Assembly (NCBI GenBank): GCA_916613615.1
Contig: OU744727.1
Coordinates: 15,260,093-15,324,092, forward strand
Direction: 5' to 3'
Source: Steromphala cineraria
Taxonomy: Eukaryota > Mollusca > Gastropoda > Trochida > Trochidae
DNA: 64,000 nucleotides
Each line of letters opens with the position of its first letter. Position 1 is the stretch's first letter. Both the position numbers and the translations under genes were made by a program. Below are positions 1 to 12,867 of the stretch, piece after piece. Under the pieces are notes generated by a model. It was not told the origin of the DNA and made no database searches. It saw nothing but the letters and a program-made list of their open reading frames with translations.

Positions 1-491
1 AACCTCTGGTTGTGTGTATCGTATGTCGGACAACCTTTCTGATTTATCTCAATTATTCTCGCTCAAATGATCGACCACTTCAGTGCATCAAAGAAAGAAA
101 CCGACAGGTGTAATTTCACGGTAATAGGAGGCGTTGTCTTTGATCTTCCTAATCAACCTATAACGCTTGATATTGAAATAATTATATGTTATTTGCATCG
201 TAATCTTCTTGATTTGAATCATTCATAATTTATTATGTTTGTGCTCTACCGATTTCAACCGAAAATCTTTCTAAGGTATTGGCTTTCAATTATAGCAAAA
301 AACATACATGTATCATTGCATTAGTATTGTTATTTTCGCTAGTTGGTTAGCTGTACAGGTGAATATATGAACCTCTCACATGTGGTCGATGATAAAACAT
401 CCGCTGTGTACTACTTGGCATGATTCTGTGATTTATCTAAGATTGAAACTTGCTTTCGGCTGTGGTTGGCTAAGCATCATAACAATTTAAA
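1..491. other. Intergenic, nothing recognised
   Basis: AT-rich with no credible reading frame or repeat beyond the element that begins at 492. Confidence 0.5.
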
Positions 492-1484
492 ATAAAAGTA
501 CCGAGGGTCCAAAAGCTCACCTTCAAATGAATGATTTGGTAATATGGTTTAATTGTGTAACCATCTTTTATATGATAATTGATTATGGCTGCCATCATGT
601 TTTTACGGAGAGTGTAGCAATTTGTGTATTTGGCTTTGTGTATTTGGAGAAGCATAGTGTGCTGAGCATGTAAACCTGAACTCTGGCTAAGCCCTTATGT
701 GTGGTATTTAAAGACTTGACGGGAGAGAACATGCATTGTTTTGAAAAATATATATAATTTCAGAGTTAGCTTATGTCCTAAATTGAGTTTGTGTCAAGAA
801 GAACTTCTGTTAGATAAAGAAATGGTACAAATATGAGTAAAGAACAGGAACTGGAACCTGATGCAAAATGTAGATTGTTAAACACAAAGCTTATTGCTGA
901 CAAGTTTTGTTTAAGTTGTTATTCTTAGAAAGAACATATCACTGTCATGAGAATACAAGTCTAATTTCCATAACTCTTATTGCATACACATGGCCATATA
1001 GCATAATGCTCTACCATATCAATTGGGTCAGGTTGATTATGCAACAGACTAGCAGCTGACACTGTGATGCTAGCAGCCTGTATTGGGATGTGTATTAGAA
1101 AAGCATAGTGGACTCAACATAAATATCTGAACTCTGGTTGACCCCTTATGTGTGGTATTTAAAGGAATATAAGGGAGATAATATTATTTAAAATCCAACA
1201 TGATGTTTAACGTCATTGGGTTTTTGCAGCTAGTTGCCATAAATATTTTAAACAAATTAATTAATTATGTTTGTCTTTCATCTTAATTTATTTTAGAAAC
1301 ACTTAAAATATAGAACAACTTGCATGACAATCTTAAATATTCCATATATATTATGATTAGTAAGTTCAAATTAGAGGATTTATATTGTGCGAGTGATCAC
1401 TTGATGAAAGCTTAAAATTTAATAATAATGATGTGTCATCTGCAGCTGAAAAGTCAACATGGCTGTCATGGCGGCCATAGTGGA

Positions 1485-1905
1485 TTCTCAAAACTGAAAC
1501 GTCTACCTTTCTGTGAGGAATCACCATGGGTATAACATACTACAATTTCAGAATGATATCTGTATTCGTTTAGAAGGAGTAGTCTTTTTCATGAAATCTA
1601 ATTGAAAATTCAATATGGCTGTCATGGCGGCCATCTTGGATTCTCAAAACTGAAACGTCTACCTTTCTGTGAGGAATCACCATGGGTATAACATACTACA
1701 ATTTCAGAATGATATCTGTATTCGTTTAGAAGGAGTAGTCTTTTTCATGAAATCTAATTGAAAATTCAATATGGCTGTCATGGCGGCCATCTTGGATTCT
1801 CAAAACTGAAACGTCTACCTTTCTGTGAGGAATCACCATGGGTATAACATACTACAATTTCAGAATGATATCTGTATTTGTTTAGGAGGAGTAGTCTTTT
1901 TCGTG
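1485..1905 (+). repeat. 156-bp tandem core of pearl-like copy 1
   Basis: Unit boundaries at TTCTCAAAACTGAAACGTCT: 1485, 1641 and 1797, spacing 156 bp each, units nearly identical, the last running into the tetranucleotide array. Confidence 0.9.
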
Positions 1906-1977
1906 AAAGTTTACGGACAGACGGATGGACAGACGGACGGACAGACAGATGGACGATGGACGAAGCGCCACGACATA

Positions 1978-2006
1978 AGCTCACATTTACTTTGTAAAGG
2001 TGAGCT
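1978..2006 (+). repeat. 3'-terminal hairpin of pearl-like copy 1
   Basis: AGCTCACATTTAC pairs with GTAAAGGTGAGCT across a 3-nt loop (one mismatch), just before the element end. The same hairpin is at 11699-11727 in copy 2. Confidence 0.85.
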
Positions 2007-2011
2007 AAAAA

Positions 2012-3059
2012 CGTAGCTTTCCATTTTATTGGCTTTTGTGAGCAAGAGTAGTAGAATGGACACGATATAGAAATAATGAATAGAACTCGAAACAATTGTG
2101 CGGATGGAGAAGTCTGCTGTTTATGGATCTTAATCCAATGCAACATCTTTTGAATCTTCTCCAAAAAGACGATGAAAATATGTAATGCGTGCTTGAGGCT
2201 CACATATATGTACACGTTATCGGCACGTTTTTATTTGTTATCTTAAGCAGGATTTAAAGTTATTCAGATGACAGTGTCAGTGACAGCGAACTTTCTCTCA
2301 AAAAACATTCCATATTTTATCATATTGGTAAGGTCTTTAATTGAGTCCTGGTCCAAACCGAGTTCTGTTTTACATAAGAACATTTTTATTTCATCCTGAT
2401 AAAATATGGTAATCTTTATAATTCTTGGTCGTTTTTCGATGTATTGACACCTGATTTTTGTCAAATGTCATCTCAGACTTGTTGTATTATTTCTAATGCA
2501 TGTAGCTTAAAATGTAATTGCACAAAACTACTCTTAATGATGTCAAATTATTTCGAATAAGATGTTTTTTTGTATTATTGAATTAATTTTACAGAATCAT
2601 GTCGCCATGAAAAAGTCGATATAAAACCTTTTTTGACAGATTTTACGAACTCAAAAGGTTAAAGTTAGAGTTTATGACAATCTAGTAAACTTGACACGTT
2701 GCGGTTTCAATGCACTAAGTCGACTTTTTGGGTGTAAATGACTGAAAAAAATATCATAATTGCACGTTATTTATTTCTAAAATTTACAGAACATATATGA
2801 ATTCTTTGAATATTTTTTATGCGCACAAAGACATGGTCTATATTTACATCACTGATTGTGTCGCTATACCTTAACCTCAAGAATTGAAATGGAATTCCTT
2901 TTGAATAGACCTTGATGTAGTATTACAAGTTTTTTCATTTTATATAGCTTTCTTTAAATTTTCTCATTTTACATAAAAGAAATTTGATAAAAATACTCAT
3001 TTCATTACAAATTTTACCTTTTATTGCGTGTTTTATCAATGCAATCTTTATTCGGCGAC
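2012..3059. other. Intergenic, nothing recognised
   Basis: Short frames only (the longest is antisense to the element end). No motif recognised. Confidence 0.5.
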
Positions 3060-3145
3060 GACAACAAATGTAGCTTTGTCTTGTGTTGTATAAATGTTTG
3101 TACGTGGACCAAAGGCCTGTACCGAAATAAAGAATTTAATTGAAT
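3060..3145 (+). mobile_element. LINE-type 3' tail remnant
   Basis: Contains GGACCAAAGGCCTGTACC then AAATAAAGAATTTAATTG, the same kind of 3' terminus as the LINE at 59380-59868 (GGGCCTATGGCCTACATACG...AAATAAAG). No coding part remains. Confidence 0.45.
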
Positions 3146-4062
3146 AATGTTTTTCAAGAATCGCAAACTACAGAGAATATAACGCATGTCTTTGAGTATC
3201 AGACAAACACTACTTTCGACAAGGTATATAGAAAATGTGTCTTAACTGTTGACAATATCAATATCAAACTAATATTCATCAGATTTAGGGAAACAATGTT
3301 TAATATGTATTTTCAAACGAAAGTAGAGGCCTGATAGAGCAAATTTTTATGTTCAAATTCAATAAGAGGTTACTATCTTGATTCTTGAGCGACCTCATTT
3401 GGGACTATTTTTACTTTAAGCTCACGTTTCAAAGAATAAATCAAAATCCTACGATGTCTTGATATATTCTGATATTCGCCTTCCAATTTCTCATTATGTT
3501 ACATAAGTAACACGGCAGATTATATCAGATAATTTTGGTCAGCCTAAGTCTTCTTACAGGCACAATCAAGTGTTGCAATCCTTGCTTTCTTTGATGGGAC
3601 TCACTCGAAATAGTTGATGGCATTTTCCTTTGAACTTCAATTGACAAGGTGTGACTTTACTTTAAAATCACAATGTCAATTCATACTCAAACCACAAGAA
3701 CCTCCGGTTATTATTGTAAAAACTATTTTGATAGTGTATGCGAAATAAATCCCATTACTCTCATAAAATGCATGCTTTGATATCTTTTGGGGGCAGATAT
3801 ATGATAAGCTAGGTTCGTCTTTTATTTTGATTTATAAAAACCTTGATGAATATATGATAAATAGATATATATGATCATTTGAGTTTGCATTAAGAACGGC
3901 TCTTTCTGTCTGAACAGTTGCAAAATATAAAATGATGTAAATACGAATAAATCGGTGCTTAATGCTTTGGGGATGTTTATTCAACTTTAGAGGTAGGTTG
4001 AACTCTTTTTTACATCTTCAGTTTGATAAGAAGTATGCGGCGAAAAAAGTACATTAAATAGT

Positions 4063-4425
4063 TTAAAGGGGCAGTAGCACGTTTTTGGGGGAATATAAGG
4101 TGATGTCAGGAAAATGAAAATAAACGGTTCCAATTGAAAGATAATGTATTTAAACTAAATGAAGAAGTACTAATTCAAATATATAACGTAAAGTTTAGCC
4201 ATGCGATTCCTTTTTCTCACACAAAATGAATTAAAGGTGTTCAAAAAAAATGGCCGCCAGTGGATTTGATAGGAATCCACATACTTTGTCCTCTGACTAT
4301 GGATGATTGGCTAGTGTAATGAGATTGTTGACACTGTCAATATAATACATTTAGCATTAACTTACAAATTTAAGTGAAATATTTGAAATATAAAATTATC
4401 AAAAAACGTGCTACTGCCGCTTTAA
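4063..4425 (+). mobile_element. TTAA-site MITE, copy A
   Basis: Terminal inverted repeats AGGGGCAGTAGCACGTTTTT / AAAACGTGCTACTGCCGCT are flanked on both sides by TTAA. It is 363 bp and non-coding, with the internal segment containing AATGGCCGCCAGTGG. Same orientation as copy D. Confidence 0.9.
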
Positions 4426-4427
4426 GG

Positions 4428-4526
4428 CATCCTGTAAACCAGGCGACTTCATTTATCGCGCTTCTCTCCGGAATAGTCACTGTTGCGAAGAGAAGAGAGA
4501 AATTAGGTCGCCTGGTTTACAGGATG
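4428..4526. repeat. Fold-back element, CATCCTGT family, copy 1
   Basis: A perfect 20-bp inverted repeat (CATCCTGTAAACCAGGCGAC) with a further inner stem (CTTCTCTC/GAGAGAA). Flanks gcTTTAAGG (4419-4427) and agTTTAAGG (4527-4535) share 7 of 9 bases, a likely target duplication. It sits against the end of MITE copy A. Confidence 0.75.
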
Positions 4527-4617
4527 AGTTTAAGGGGGAACGAAATGTTTAAAATGTACTTTTGATTAATTGGTATACATATATTTACCTCTTTACTGGT
4601 GGTTCGGTTTTGTTTAA

Positions 4618-5290
4618 AGTCCACTATGGCCTTAATATAATGTGTATTAGAAAAATGTCATGCAATGTTTCATTTTACTTTTAAAGTGACATGAGTATGT
4701 TGCATAGAAATTATTTCTTTCTTTGATAATGCCTAAATACCAAATGAATGGATAATCTCATCAAGTCCACTATGGCCTTAAAAGGGCAGTAGCACGTTTT
4801 TGAGAATATGTTTATTTTAAATTTTTCACTGATAATTGTACGTAAATGCTAAATGTTTTATTGTGATAATGTCAAATATCACATTACACAAAGCAATCAT
4901 CCATAGTCAGAGAACAAATTATAAAGTTTCACATATAGTCCATTGGCGGCCATATTTGTGTGAACACCTTTAATCAATTTCGTGTAAGAAAGAGGCATTA
5001 CATGGCTGAACTTTATATTATATATTTGATTTATCACTGCTTTCTTTAGCTTATATACATTGTCTTTCAATTGAAATCATTTTCATTTCCCTGACATTAT
5101 TTTGTATTTCCCCTACAAAACGTGCTACTGCCCCTTTAATATAATGCGTATTAGACAAATGTCGTACAGTGTTTCGTTTTACGTTTAAAGTGACATGAGT
5201 ATGTTTCATATTAATAAAAGTTTCTATAATAATGCCTATAATACCAAATGAATAGATTTCAAATTCAATCATCTCACTTGACATGCATGT
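4618..5290 (+). repeat. Tandem duplication of about 150 bp flanking MITE copy B
   Basis: Sequence from 4618 to about 4765 (GTCCACTATGGCC, then GACATGAGTATGTTGCATA, then AATACCAAATGAATGGAT) recurs as 4765-4781 plus 5136-5280, interrupted only by MITE B. Confidence 0.9.
4778..5139 (-). mobile_element. TTAA-site MITE, copy B (with preserved empty site)
   Basis: Ends AAGGGCAGTAGCACGTTTTT and AAAACGTGCTACTGCCCCT inside TTAA repeats. Flanking GTCCACTATGGCC-TTAA and TTAA-TATAATGCGTATTAG correspond to the uninterrupted GTCCACTATGGCCTTAATAT at 4618-4637. Confidence 0.92.
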
Positions 5291-8065
5291 TAACCATCTA
5301 TGCATTGACAATGAAAAGTTACATGAAACTCGAGGAATCAAGTCTTTTTCGGCTGATAAGAAGGTTTATTATCTAAAGAACCTTAATACTGTCACTTCAC
5401 TGAACAGGTTAGTAAAAAAGAACACGTTGACTTTTAAAAAGTGTCAGTATTTCTCAATAAAATGATACCATTGATAACTTGACGTTTTTGTCACGACAAC
5501 ATAGTCGCTATGATATAACATTCAACAGGAGCATATGGTATATTAATTAGTATATTAAAAATAATTAAAAATCGTAAAAGAAAGTATGACGTATTTACAT
5601 TCCAATTAATAAGTTGATCCTAGCCAATCATAGACTGGTGACGAGGTCAATACTTTATTGACCGAGGACGAACTTTTAATACTCTTTATCTTATTCAGCG
5701 CAGTGTTGAACCTCACAAAGGAAAGAAAGAGGATACAAAACTCTAGAGACGTCAATAACTCGTTAACGAATTAAAGGTATTAAAGTTACACCTCGTCGAG
5801 ACGTGATGTTGAAATAGCGTTACGGAAATGAATCCTATTACTACAAGAAACTTGATTGTCTGCAAAAATTAGTCGCCTCAAGAAATATAATTTCTCACGT
5901 TATATGATTGCCTATAGATACATAATTGTTTCTCGAAATATAATTGTTTTCGGAAATATGATTCTGTCAAATGTCCTTTAAGACTTCTTGTAAGTCCCTT
6001 ATTTCAATGCTGCGACCTTCAAGACAAGTTAAGCTGTGCTAGTGAATAAATCTTACATCTATATTGAGTATATTTGTGAAGGGTACTTGTTCGAACTATT
6101 TGCAAACAAACACAAGTGTAAACAAGGAAAGGAAACATTTCGTGATTTGCATTTTAGGAGTTAATTTAACATACCATTTTTATACATTGAAAGGCGCATT
6201 TTGACAATATAACTTCATAAAGAACGTCGTTTAATATCATGAAAATCAAAAGTATCGCACTTGATCCACGCCTAAACAATAGAAAGAAATTGTGAAACCT
6301 TCAACAATTCATACAAAATACATTCAGAGTAACTTCACATGTGTCATGCATTTTGGAAATTCTGAAGGAACAGCTTGCTATGTTTTCAGAAATGTGTCAT
6401 ATACACTTCTTCATTTAGTTATTCCTATCTAAGGTTGTCATCAAATTATAATCATCAGGAAGACTTCTGCACTGGCAGATGACGATTTGAAATTGTTCTT
6501 CGTGTAATTCAATGTCATCATGCGACGACTACCAAATTGGAAGTCAATCATTGACATGCAGATTTGAGATATTACGCATGACATCCAACTTTTCAAGTTC
6601 TTTTCTTGCGAATCTTCATTTGTCAGAAACCTGTCACTATGAAAGCCATCAAAGTGATAATTACAGATCATGATGGGAAATTAAAGAAATGGTTTAACAT
6701 CTTAATGTGATCAGGACTAGGGACATTTGACAGTGAAATTGGAAATAATTCTCAAGGGCTGATGTCAAAAGTCCCTTTATAAACTCAATTAACAATGAAA
6801 CCTAACATTGCATCTTTTCAATGAAGAACTCTTCACTGGAAGGGAATCAGGGACCATAATTTCTTTCAAAGCTGCTGATATGGGACAAAAAACATGAATA
6901 ATTTTATCTTTTCTATGTTTGATATAACAAATATTAAAAGGAGCCCTGAAGTAGAACAATGGTTAGTACTTCAGGGAATGAAGGCATCATACCTTTTGTT
7001 CCATCAGTTATCATGTGTCTATTTGGTAAGGAAACGTACTTGTATGAAATTACTTTGGCGCTAAAAAAAGTTTAACACTTAATTTTTTTAAAGGAAAAAT
7101 TCAAGGGGAAATTTCAGTTTCTGCATATAATGCTATTTGTACATAATGATAACAAAACCAAGTTGAAACATGATACTGGGGGTAACATTTTTGTCGAGTC
7201 ATTTTTGACTTGATGAAGAAGACAGCACAAGTAAATATCGTTTAAGCAAAACAATACCACGATAAGACTGTCGCTTTAACAAGAAATAACGGAAATGATT
7301 GTTCAAAGGAAATTTTTGTATTCTGATTATTAGAGAAATATCACGATTAAAAAAGTAAGTTTTAGAAATTATTTACTACTTTTTCTTTTGTGACGAAGGG
7401 GTAAGAATTGTTTCGAAAGGTTATTTTGTTGTAATAAGGAAGCTGTTGTCCTAACTTGCTTTTTTATGCGTATATTTTGCAAGGAATTTCTCAATGTTTT
7501 TAAAAAACAAGATCGCGATATTAGAAAAAACGGGCACGCCATTTTTAACGAATAAATATTCATGATGGAGGGTTTTTTTTATGTTTAGCATCAATCATAG
7601 GCTCATCGGTATTTGTGGATTATTAATGCAATAATTTCACAGAACCTTTATTGCCAAAAACAGTTATGAAATTACAATATCATAAATATTCATATCTTGT
7701 CAAAACAACATGCTAGCAAGTCAATGCTTTTGTTCCTAAGAATACGTAAAATAGTTTTCAAGACGTAATCTCTATACAATATGTATCATTTTGTAAATGC
7801 TTCACTCTCAAACATTCACTCTCAAACGACAAACCACGTAAATGTTTTATTTTCAACAACATCGAAAAGCTCATATGTTAAAAAGAAATCCAAATTACTA
7901 TGAATCTTTTCAAAGCCAACCATGAAAATGAACATATCAAATTAAAGAACATTTTAGTATTTCCTTATTTGAAATATATAACGTCCAATTTTCGATGTTA
8001 TAAAGTTTTTATACTTTATCTAAATACATTAAAAGAATATAACAAAATTCATGCTTTTAAATTCC
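5281..8065. other. Intergenic, nothing recognised
   Basis: AT-rich, only frames under 100 codons without family resemblance. No tandem or inverted repeats noted. Confidence 0.5.
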
Positions 8066-11000
8066 ATAAAAGTACCGAGGGTACAGAAGCTCACCTTAAA
8101 ATGAATTATGTGGTAATATGGTTTAATTGTGTAACCATCGTTTATATGATAATTGGTTATGGCTGCCATCATGATTTTTTTATCTTTTAAAATGCTATTC
8201 TTCTGTTGGAAACCACTAGAGCTTGAACAAACATTAATACAAGAATGATATAATCATGATTTGTTAACAAGCAGTAGGTTTTTGTACAACTTTTTTGTAT
8301 ATCTATGGCTGAATTGGTGACCATCTTGGACTTTTTAATCTTCAAATGTGGGCATCTGTATAAATTTCATTATGATATCTTGATTGGTTTAGGAGTATTC
8401 ATTTAGTCACACTCTCAACTTCCAAAGAACTAAAAAGATGATGCACATAAACATTTGGAATATATCCCTCTGACACAAATCACAAATTCAGCTAGTGATA
8501 AGTCCAATTGCCAAAGTAAACTGTCCAGGTCAATGTCTCATGTAATTCTAACTGAAGATTTCTTAAATCTTGACATATGTTTGTGCAATCTGATTGGTCA
8601 GAATAGGCTAGCAACATGGGGGTTTATGCTAATTACTAGATATGATGACCTATGATGACCTCTTGCACCTGCATGTGGCTTATGTAACTTATCCTCTTAT
8701 GTAAGTTACTGTTATTCCATATAGTGAGTGTCCTCCCCACATTTCAATATGCAATACAGAGGAGAGTTGCAGGAGAGGGGCTGGAAGGATAGGGGGGGAG
8801 GGGGGATAGAAGGAATGTGGGATAGAAGTGAGGTTTGCAATGGAAGGACAGACGAAAAAAGGGGGGGAAGGGAAGGGGGGCATAGAAGGAGGGGGGGGGG
8901 GGGGGGTAGAAGAGGTTTGCAATGGATATAATCTGGAGGTCAACATATTACTAACAGAGAGAATTGGTGAGAAAGACTTTGTAAAAAATGAATTGTTCAG
9001 ACAGCTGTTCAATTTGTTTTGAAGATGAATATTAAATGATATCTTTTATTAGCATGACAAACAAAATACAAGATAATTTGTTATTCATTAACCAAAATTT
9101 TCAATTTGAAATAAATTAATTGCATGGGAACAAAGGAGTAAAAAACCTAACAGTTAGTGTTTGGAGTGAAAAAATTTAATCATTTTAAATGCTTTTGAAA
9201 AGGATTTGTTTGAATTGAATGATCATTATAATTATCTAGATAATCATTGTTCAGACCGTAATAGATGATTACAAAATGTATATTTATCCCTCACTGGCTA
9301 TGTTATTTGCCATATATGAAGTGTCAGGAATTATGTAACCCACTGATGGAGTGAACAACTTTAATTTATCATTTTATGTTTAATTAAAAAGGATTTATTA
9401 AAACAGTCATGCTTCAGGCTGTTGGCAGATAAAGATGATTCATACATGTTTTTGTAACTGTATTTATAGTGTTAATAGATATTATAACAAGCGTATCAAT
9501 ACAAATAAAATGACATTGATTTGATTGATCAGGAAATGTATTCTTTTCAATGAATTTCATGAAATCTAATTGAAAATTCAATATAATTGACATATTGACC
9601 ATCTTGGATTCTTGATAATAAAATAAATGCTTCTTTGTCAGGAATTACTATATAAAAAAATACTCACTTTTCAGAATGATATCTTAATTGATTTAGTAGG
9701 AGTAGTACTTGGCCTGAAATCTAATTGAAAAATAATGACTTCTATGATGACATGTTGTTCCCAGAACCCCTTCAGCATGATACAATTATCATTTAGTTTT
9801 ACAGGTATTTATAAAACACATGGTATTGGAACTGGAACCTGATACAAAATACCTCTATTATTAACTTATCATGTAGATTACTGTACATAAAAGCAGATTC
9901 TTGACTTGTTAATATTAGCTCATCGTGCAGATTGTTGTACACAAAAGCTGATTCTTGACTTGTTTAAATTGTTATTTGTAAAAAGTATTACTATTAATAG
10001 AATACAAGTATACTTTTCATAAAGACAATTTATATACTTTCCATAAAGTCCATTATGTTCTATTTATCAATTAGGTCAGGATTACTATGCAATAGACAAG
10101 CAGGCAGGGCTGCTAGCCCCAGATCCTTTAGGAGAGTCTAGCAATTTGTGTATTTGGCTTTGTGTACGTATATTAGGAGAAGCATCCTAGTGTGCTGAGC
10201 ATGAAAACCTGAACTCTGGCTAAGCCCTTATGTGTGGTATTAAAACACTTGACGGGAGAGAACATGAATTGTTGTGAAAAATATATATAATTTCACAAAA
10301 TATAGTTAGCTTATGTCCTAAATTGATTTTGTGTCAAGAAGAACTTCTGTTAGATATAGAAATGGTACAAATATGAGTAAAACACAGGAACTGGAACCTG
10401 ATGCAAAATAACTCTTTCCACATCAACTTATCATGTAGATTGTTAAACACAAAGCTTATTGTTGACAAGTTTTGTGTAAGTTGTTATTCTTAGAAAGAAC
10501 ATATCAATGTCATGAGAATACAAGTCTAATTTCCATAACTCTTTTAATGCATACACATGGCCATATAGCATAATGCTCTACCATATCAATTGGGTCAGGT
10601 TGATTATGCAACAGACTAGCAGCTGACACTGTGATGCTAGCAGCCTGTATTGGGATGTGTATTAGAAAAGCATAGTGGACTCAACAGGAATATCTGAACT
10701 CTGGTTGACCCCTTTTGTGTAGTATTTAAAGGAATATAAGGGAGATACCATTATTTAAAATCCAACATGATGTTTAATGTCATTGGGTTTTTGCAGCTAG
10801 TTGCCATAAATATTTTAAACAAATTAATTAATTATGTTTGTCTTTCATCTTAATGTTTTAGAAACACTTAAAAATATAGAACAACTTGCATGACAATCTT
10901 AAATATTCCATATTCAAGATAATATTATGATTAGTAAGTTCAAATTAGAGAATTTATATGGTGCGAGTGATCACTTGATGAAAGCTTAAAATTTAGTAAT

Positions 11001-11732
11001 AATGATGTGTCATCTGCAGCTGAAAAGTCAATATGGCTGCTATCGCGGCCATCTTGGATTCTCAAAACTGAAACGTCTACTTTTGTGGGAGGAATCACTA
11101 TAGGTATAACATACTATAATATGAAAATGATATCTAGATTGGTTTAGGAGAAGTAGTCATTTTCATAAAATCTAATTGAAAATTCAATATGGCTGCCATG
11201 GCGGCCATATTGGATTCTCAAAACTGAAACGTCTACCTTTCTGTGCGGAATCACCATAGTTTTAACATACTACAATTTCAGAATGATATCTGAATTCGTT
11301 TAGAAAGAGTAGTGTTTTCATGAAATCTAATCGAAAATTCAATATGGCTGCCATAGCGGCCATCTTGAATTCTCAAAACTGAAACGTCTACCTTTCTGTG
11401 AGGAATCACCATGGGTATAACATACTATAATTTCAGAATGATATCTGCATTTGTTTAGGAGGAGTAGTCTTTTTCCTGAAATCTAATTGAAAATTCAATA
11501 TGGCTGCCATGGCGGCCATCTTGGATTCTCAAAACTGAAACGTCTACCTTTCTGTGAGGAATCACCATGGGTATAACATACTACAATTTCAGAATGATAT
11601 CTGGATTCGTTTAGGAGGAGTAGTCTTTTTCCTGAAAGTTTACGGACGGACAGACGGACGGACAGACAGACGGACGACGGACGAAGCGCCACGACATAAG
11701 CTCACATTTACTTCGTAAAGGTGAGCTAAAAA
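8066..11732 (+). mobile_element. Pearl/Helentron-like non-autonomous element, copy 2 (long form)
   Basis: Same ends as copy 1 (ATAAAAGTACCGAGGGT ... GGTGAGCTAAAAA), same internal sequence, four 156-bp cores (11059, 11215, 11370, 11526), ACGG array (11641-11690) and 3' hairpin (11699-11727). The extra 1.95 kb relative to copy 1 includes a purine-rich, poly-G stretch. No long reading frame is seen, so it must be mobilised in trans. Confidence 0.8.
8755..8930 (+). repeat. Purine-rich, poly-G tract inside pearl-like copy 2
   Basis: Nearly uninterrupted purines with several runs of 6 or more G, including one of about 14, and a repeated GAGGTTTGCAATGGA (around 8831 and 8914). It is a strong G-quadruplex/triplex candidate on the plus strand. 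The proline-rich open frame on the other strand is a by-product. Confidence 0.75.
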
Positions 11733-12521
11733 GCGGTATTTTATGAGAAAAGTTAGGTACAGCATTGACAGCTTTCTTCATCAGAGATAACAAAACTCAC
11801 GACAGCTCTTTGTAAAAGGGCGTACATTCACCTAGGAACGATTGCGTACTTTAATACCAGGAAGTTCACAAAGAAAGAATTTTCTAGAGTAGTGAATTAT
11901 TCACACTTGCAATTTGACATTCCATGACAGCTGATGAAAAGCACCTTGCAGGTTGTTTTCTCAACCTCAAGCAATACTGAAAGCAGAGAATAGATGTCAA
12001 TTTTCGAGAAATTAGCTGTTTGAAGAGGACAAAATACAAACCTCTCAATTTCTTCACGTGTCTCCAAGGTGTCAGAACACGTCATCCAAAATTATGCAAA
12101 GCTATTCAAGTATATTTGGCGTGTTTCCTAACAAGGTTTCAGTTTCGGAGTTCTCTGTAGACTTATAATTTCCAAACACAGTCGTTTTTTCCATCTCAAA
12201 AGTAGCTCAGTGCCTAAAAGTGAACTTCCTGGTCTCTATATATGGAAGAAATTTGTCCAATCAAAAACGGAATTGCAAGTGTTTTCTCCATGATCCTCCA
12301 AAGTCCTATCCGTGTATTTTTGTGGAAAGAAAAATAAAGAGTACTTTCTTGTTTGTACTTAAATATAATTAGTTCACACTTTTTTTCAAATATGATAGTG
12401 AGGGTACCAATTTAGTTATTATAAGTTTAAGCTTTTGACAATACAATAGACAAAAGGTTCGAATGCATCATTGTGTGCTCTTGAATTTCGTTTCCAAAAA
12501 TACATCGATAGGACTGTCTCT

Positions 12522-12867
12522 TTAAAGGGGCAGTAGCACGTTTTTTGATAATTTTATATTTTAAAATGTTCACTAATAATTGTAAGTAATGCTAAATGTA
12601 TTATTTTGACAGTGTCAAAAATGTAATCATCCATAGTCAGAGTACAAAATATGAAGATTCTCAAAAAATCCATTGGCGGCCATTTTGTGTGAACACCTTT
12701 AATTCATTTTGTGTAAGAAATAGGAACCGCATGGCTAAACTTTATGTTATATATTTAAATTATTACTGCTCCATTTAGTCTCCATTGTCTTTCAATTGGA
12801 ACCATTAATTTTCATTTTCCTGACATCACCTTACATTCCCCCTTAAAACGTGCTACTGCCCCTTTAA
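12522..12867 (-). mobile_element. TTAA-site MITE, copy C
   Basis: Same 16-20 bp inverted ends flanked by TTAA, 346 bp, opposite orientation to copy A. Contains GGCGGCCATTTTGTGTGAAC. No coding capacity. Confidence 0.9.

Larger units (their letters stand above)
492..2011 (+). mobile_element. Pearl/Helentron-like non-autonomous element, copy 1 (deleted form)
   Basis: Starts ATAAAAGTACCGAGGGT, carries AGCTCACCTT near the 5' end, then about three tandem copies of a 156-bp core (units start 1485, 1641, 1797), an ACGG/GACA tetranucleotide array (1913-1960) and a 3'-terminal hairpin (1978-2006). It ends GGTGAGCTAAAAA. This architecture is that of pearl elements, considered Helentron relatives. Compared with copy 2 it lacks about 1.95 kb corresponding to about 8177-10130. 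No transposase or Rep/helicase reading frame is present. Confidence 0.8.

Noticed and set aside
1485..1905. CRISPR-like array
   Set aside because: Units of 156 bp are repeated along their whole length with no variable spacers, in a eukaryotic element core.
1778..2215. 145-codon minus-strand frame with SVRPSVHPSVR repeats
   Set aside because: Produced by translating the ACGG-type array and core of the pearl-like element. The same applies to the frames at 11495-11793 and 53694-53958.
8689..9012. Proline-rich minus-strand frame
   Set aside because: It is the complement of the poly-G tract, with no independent support.
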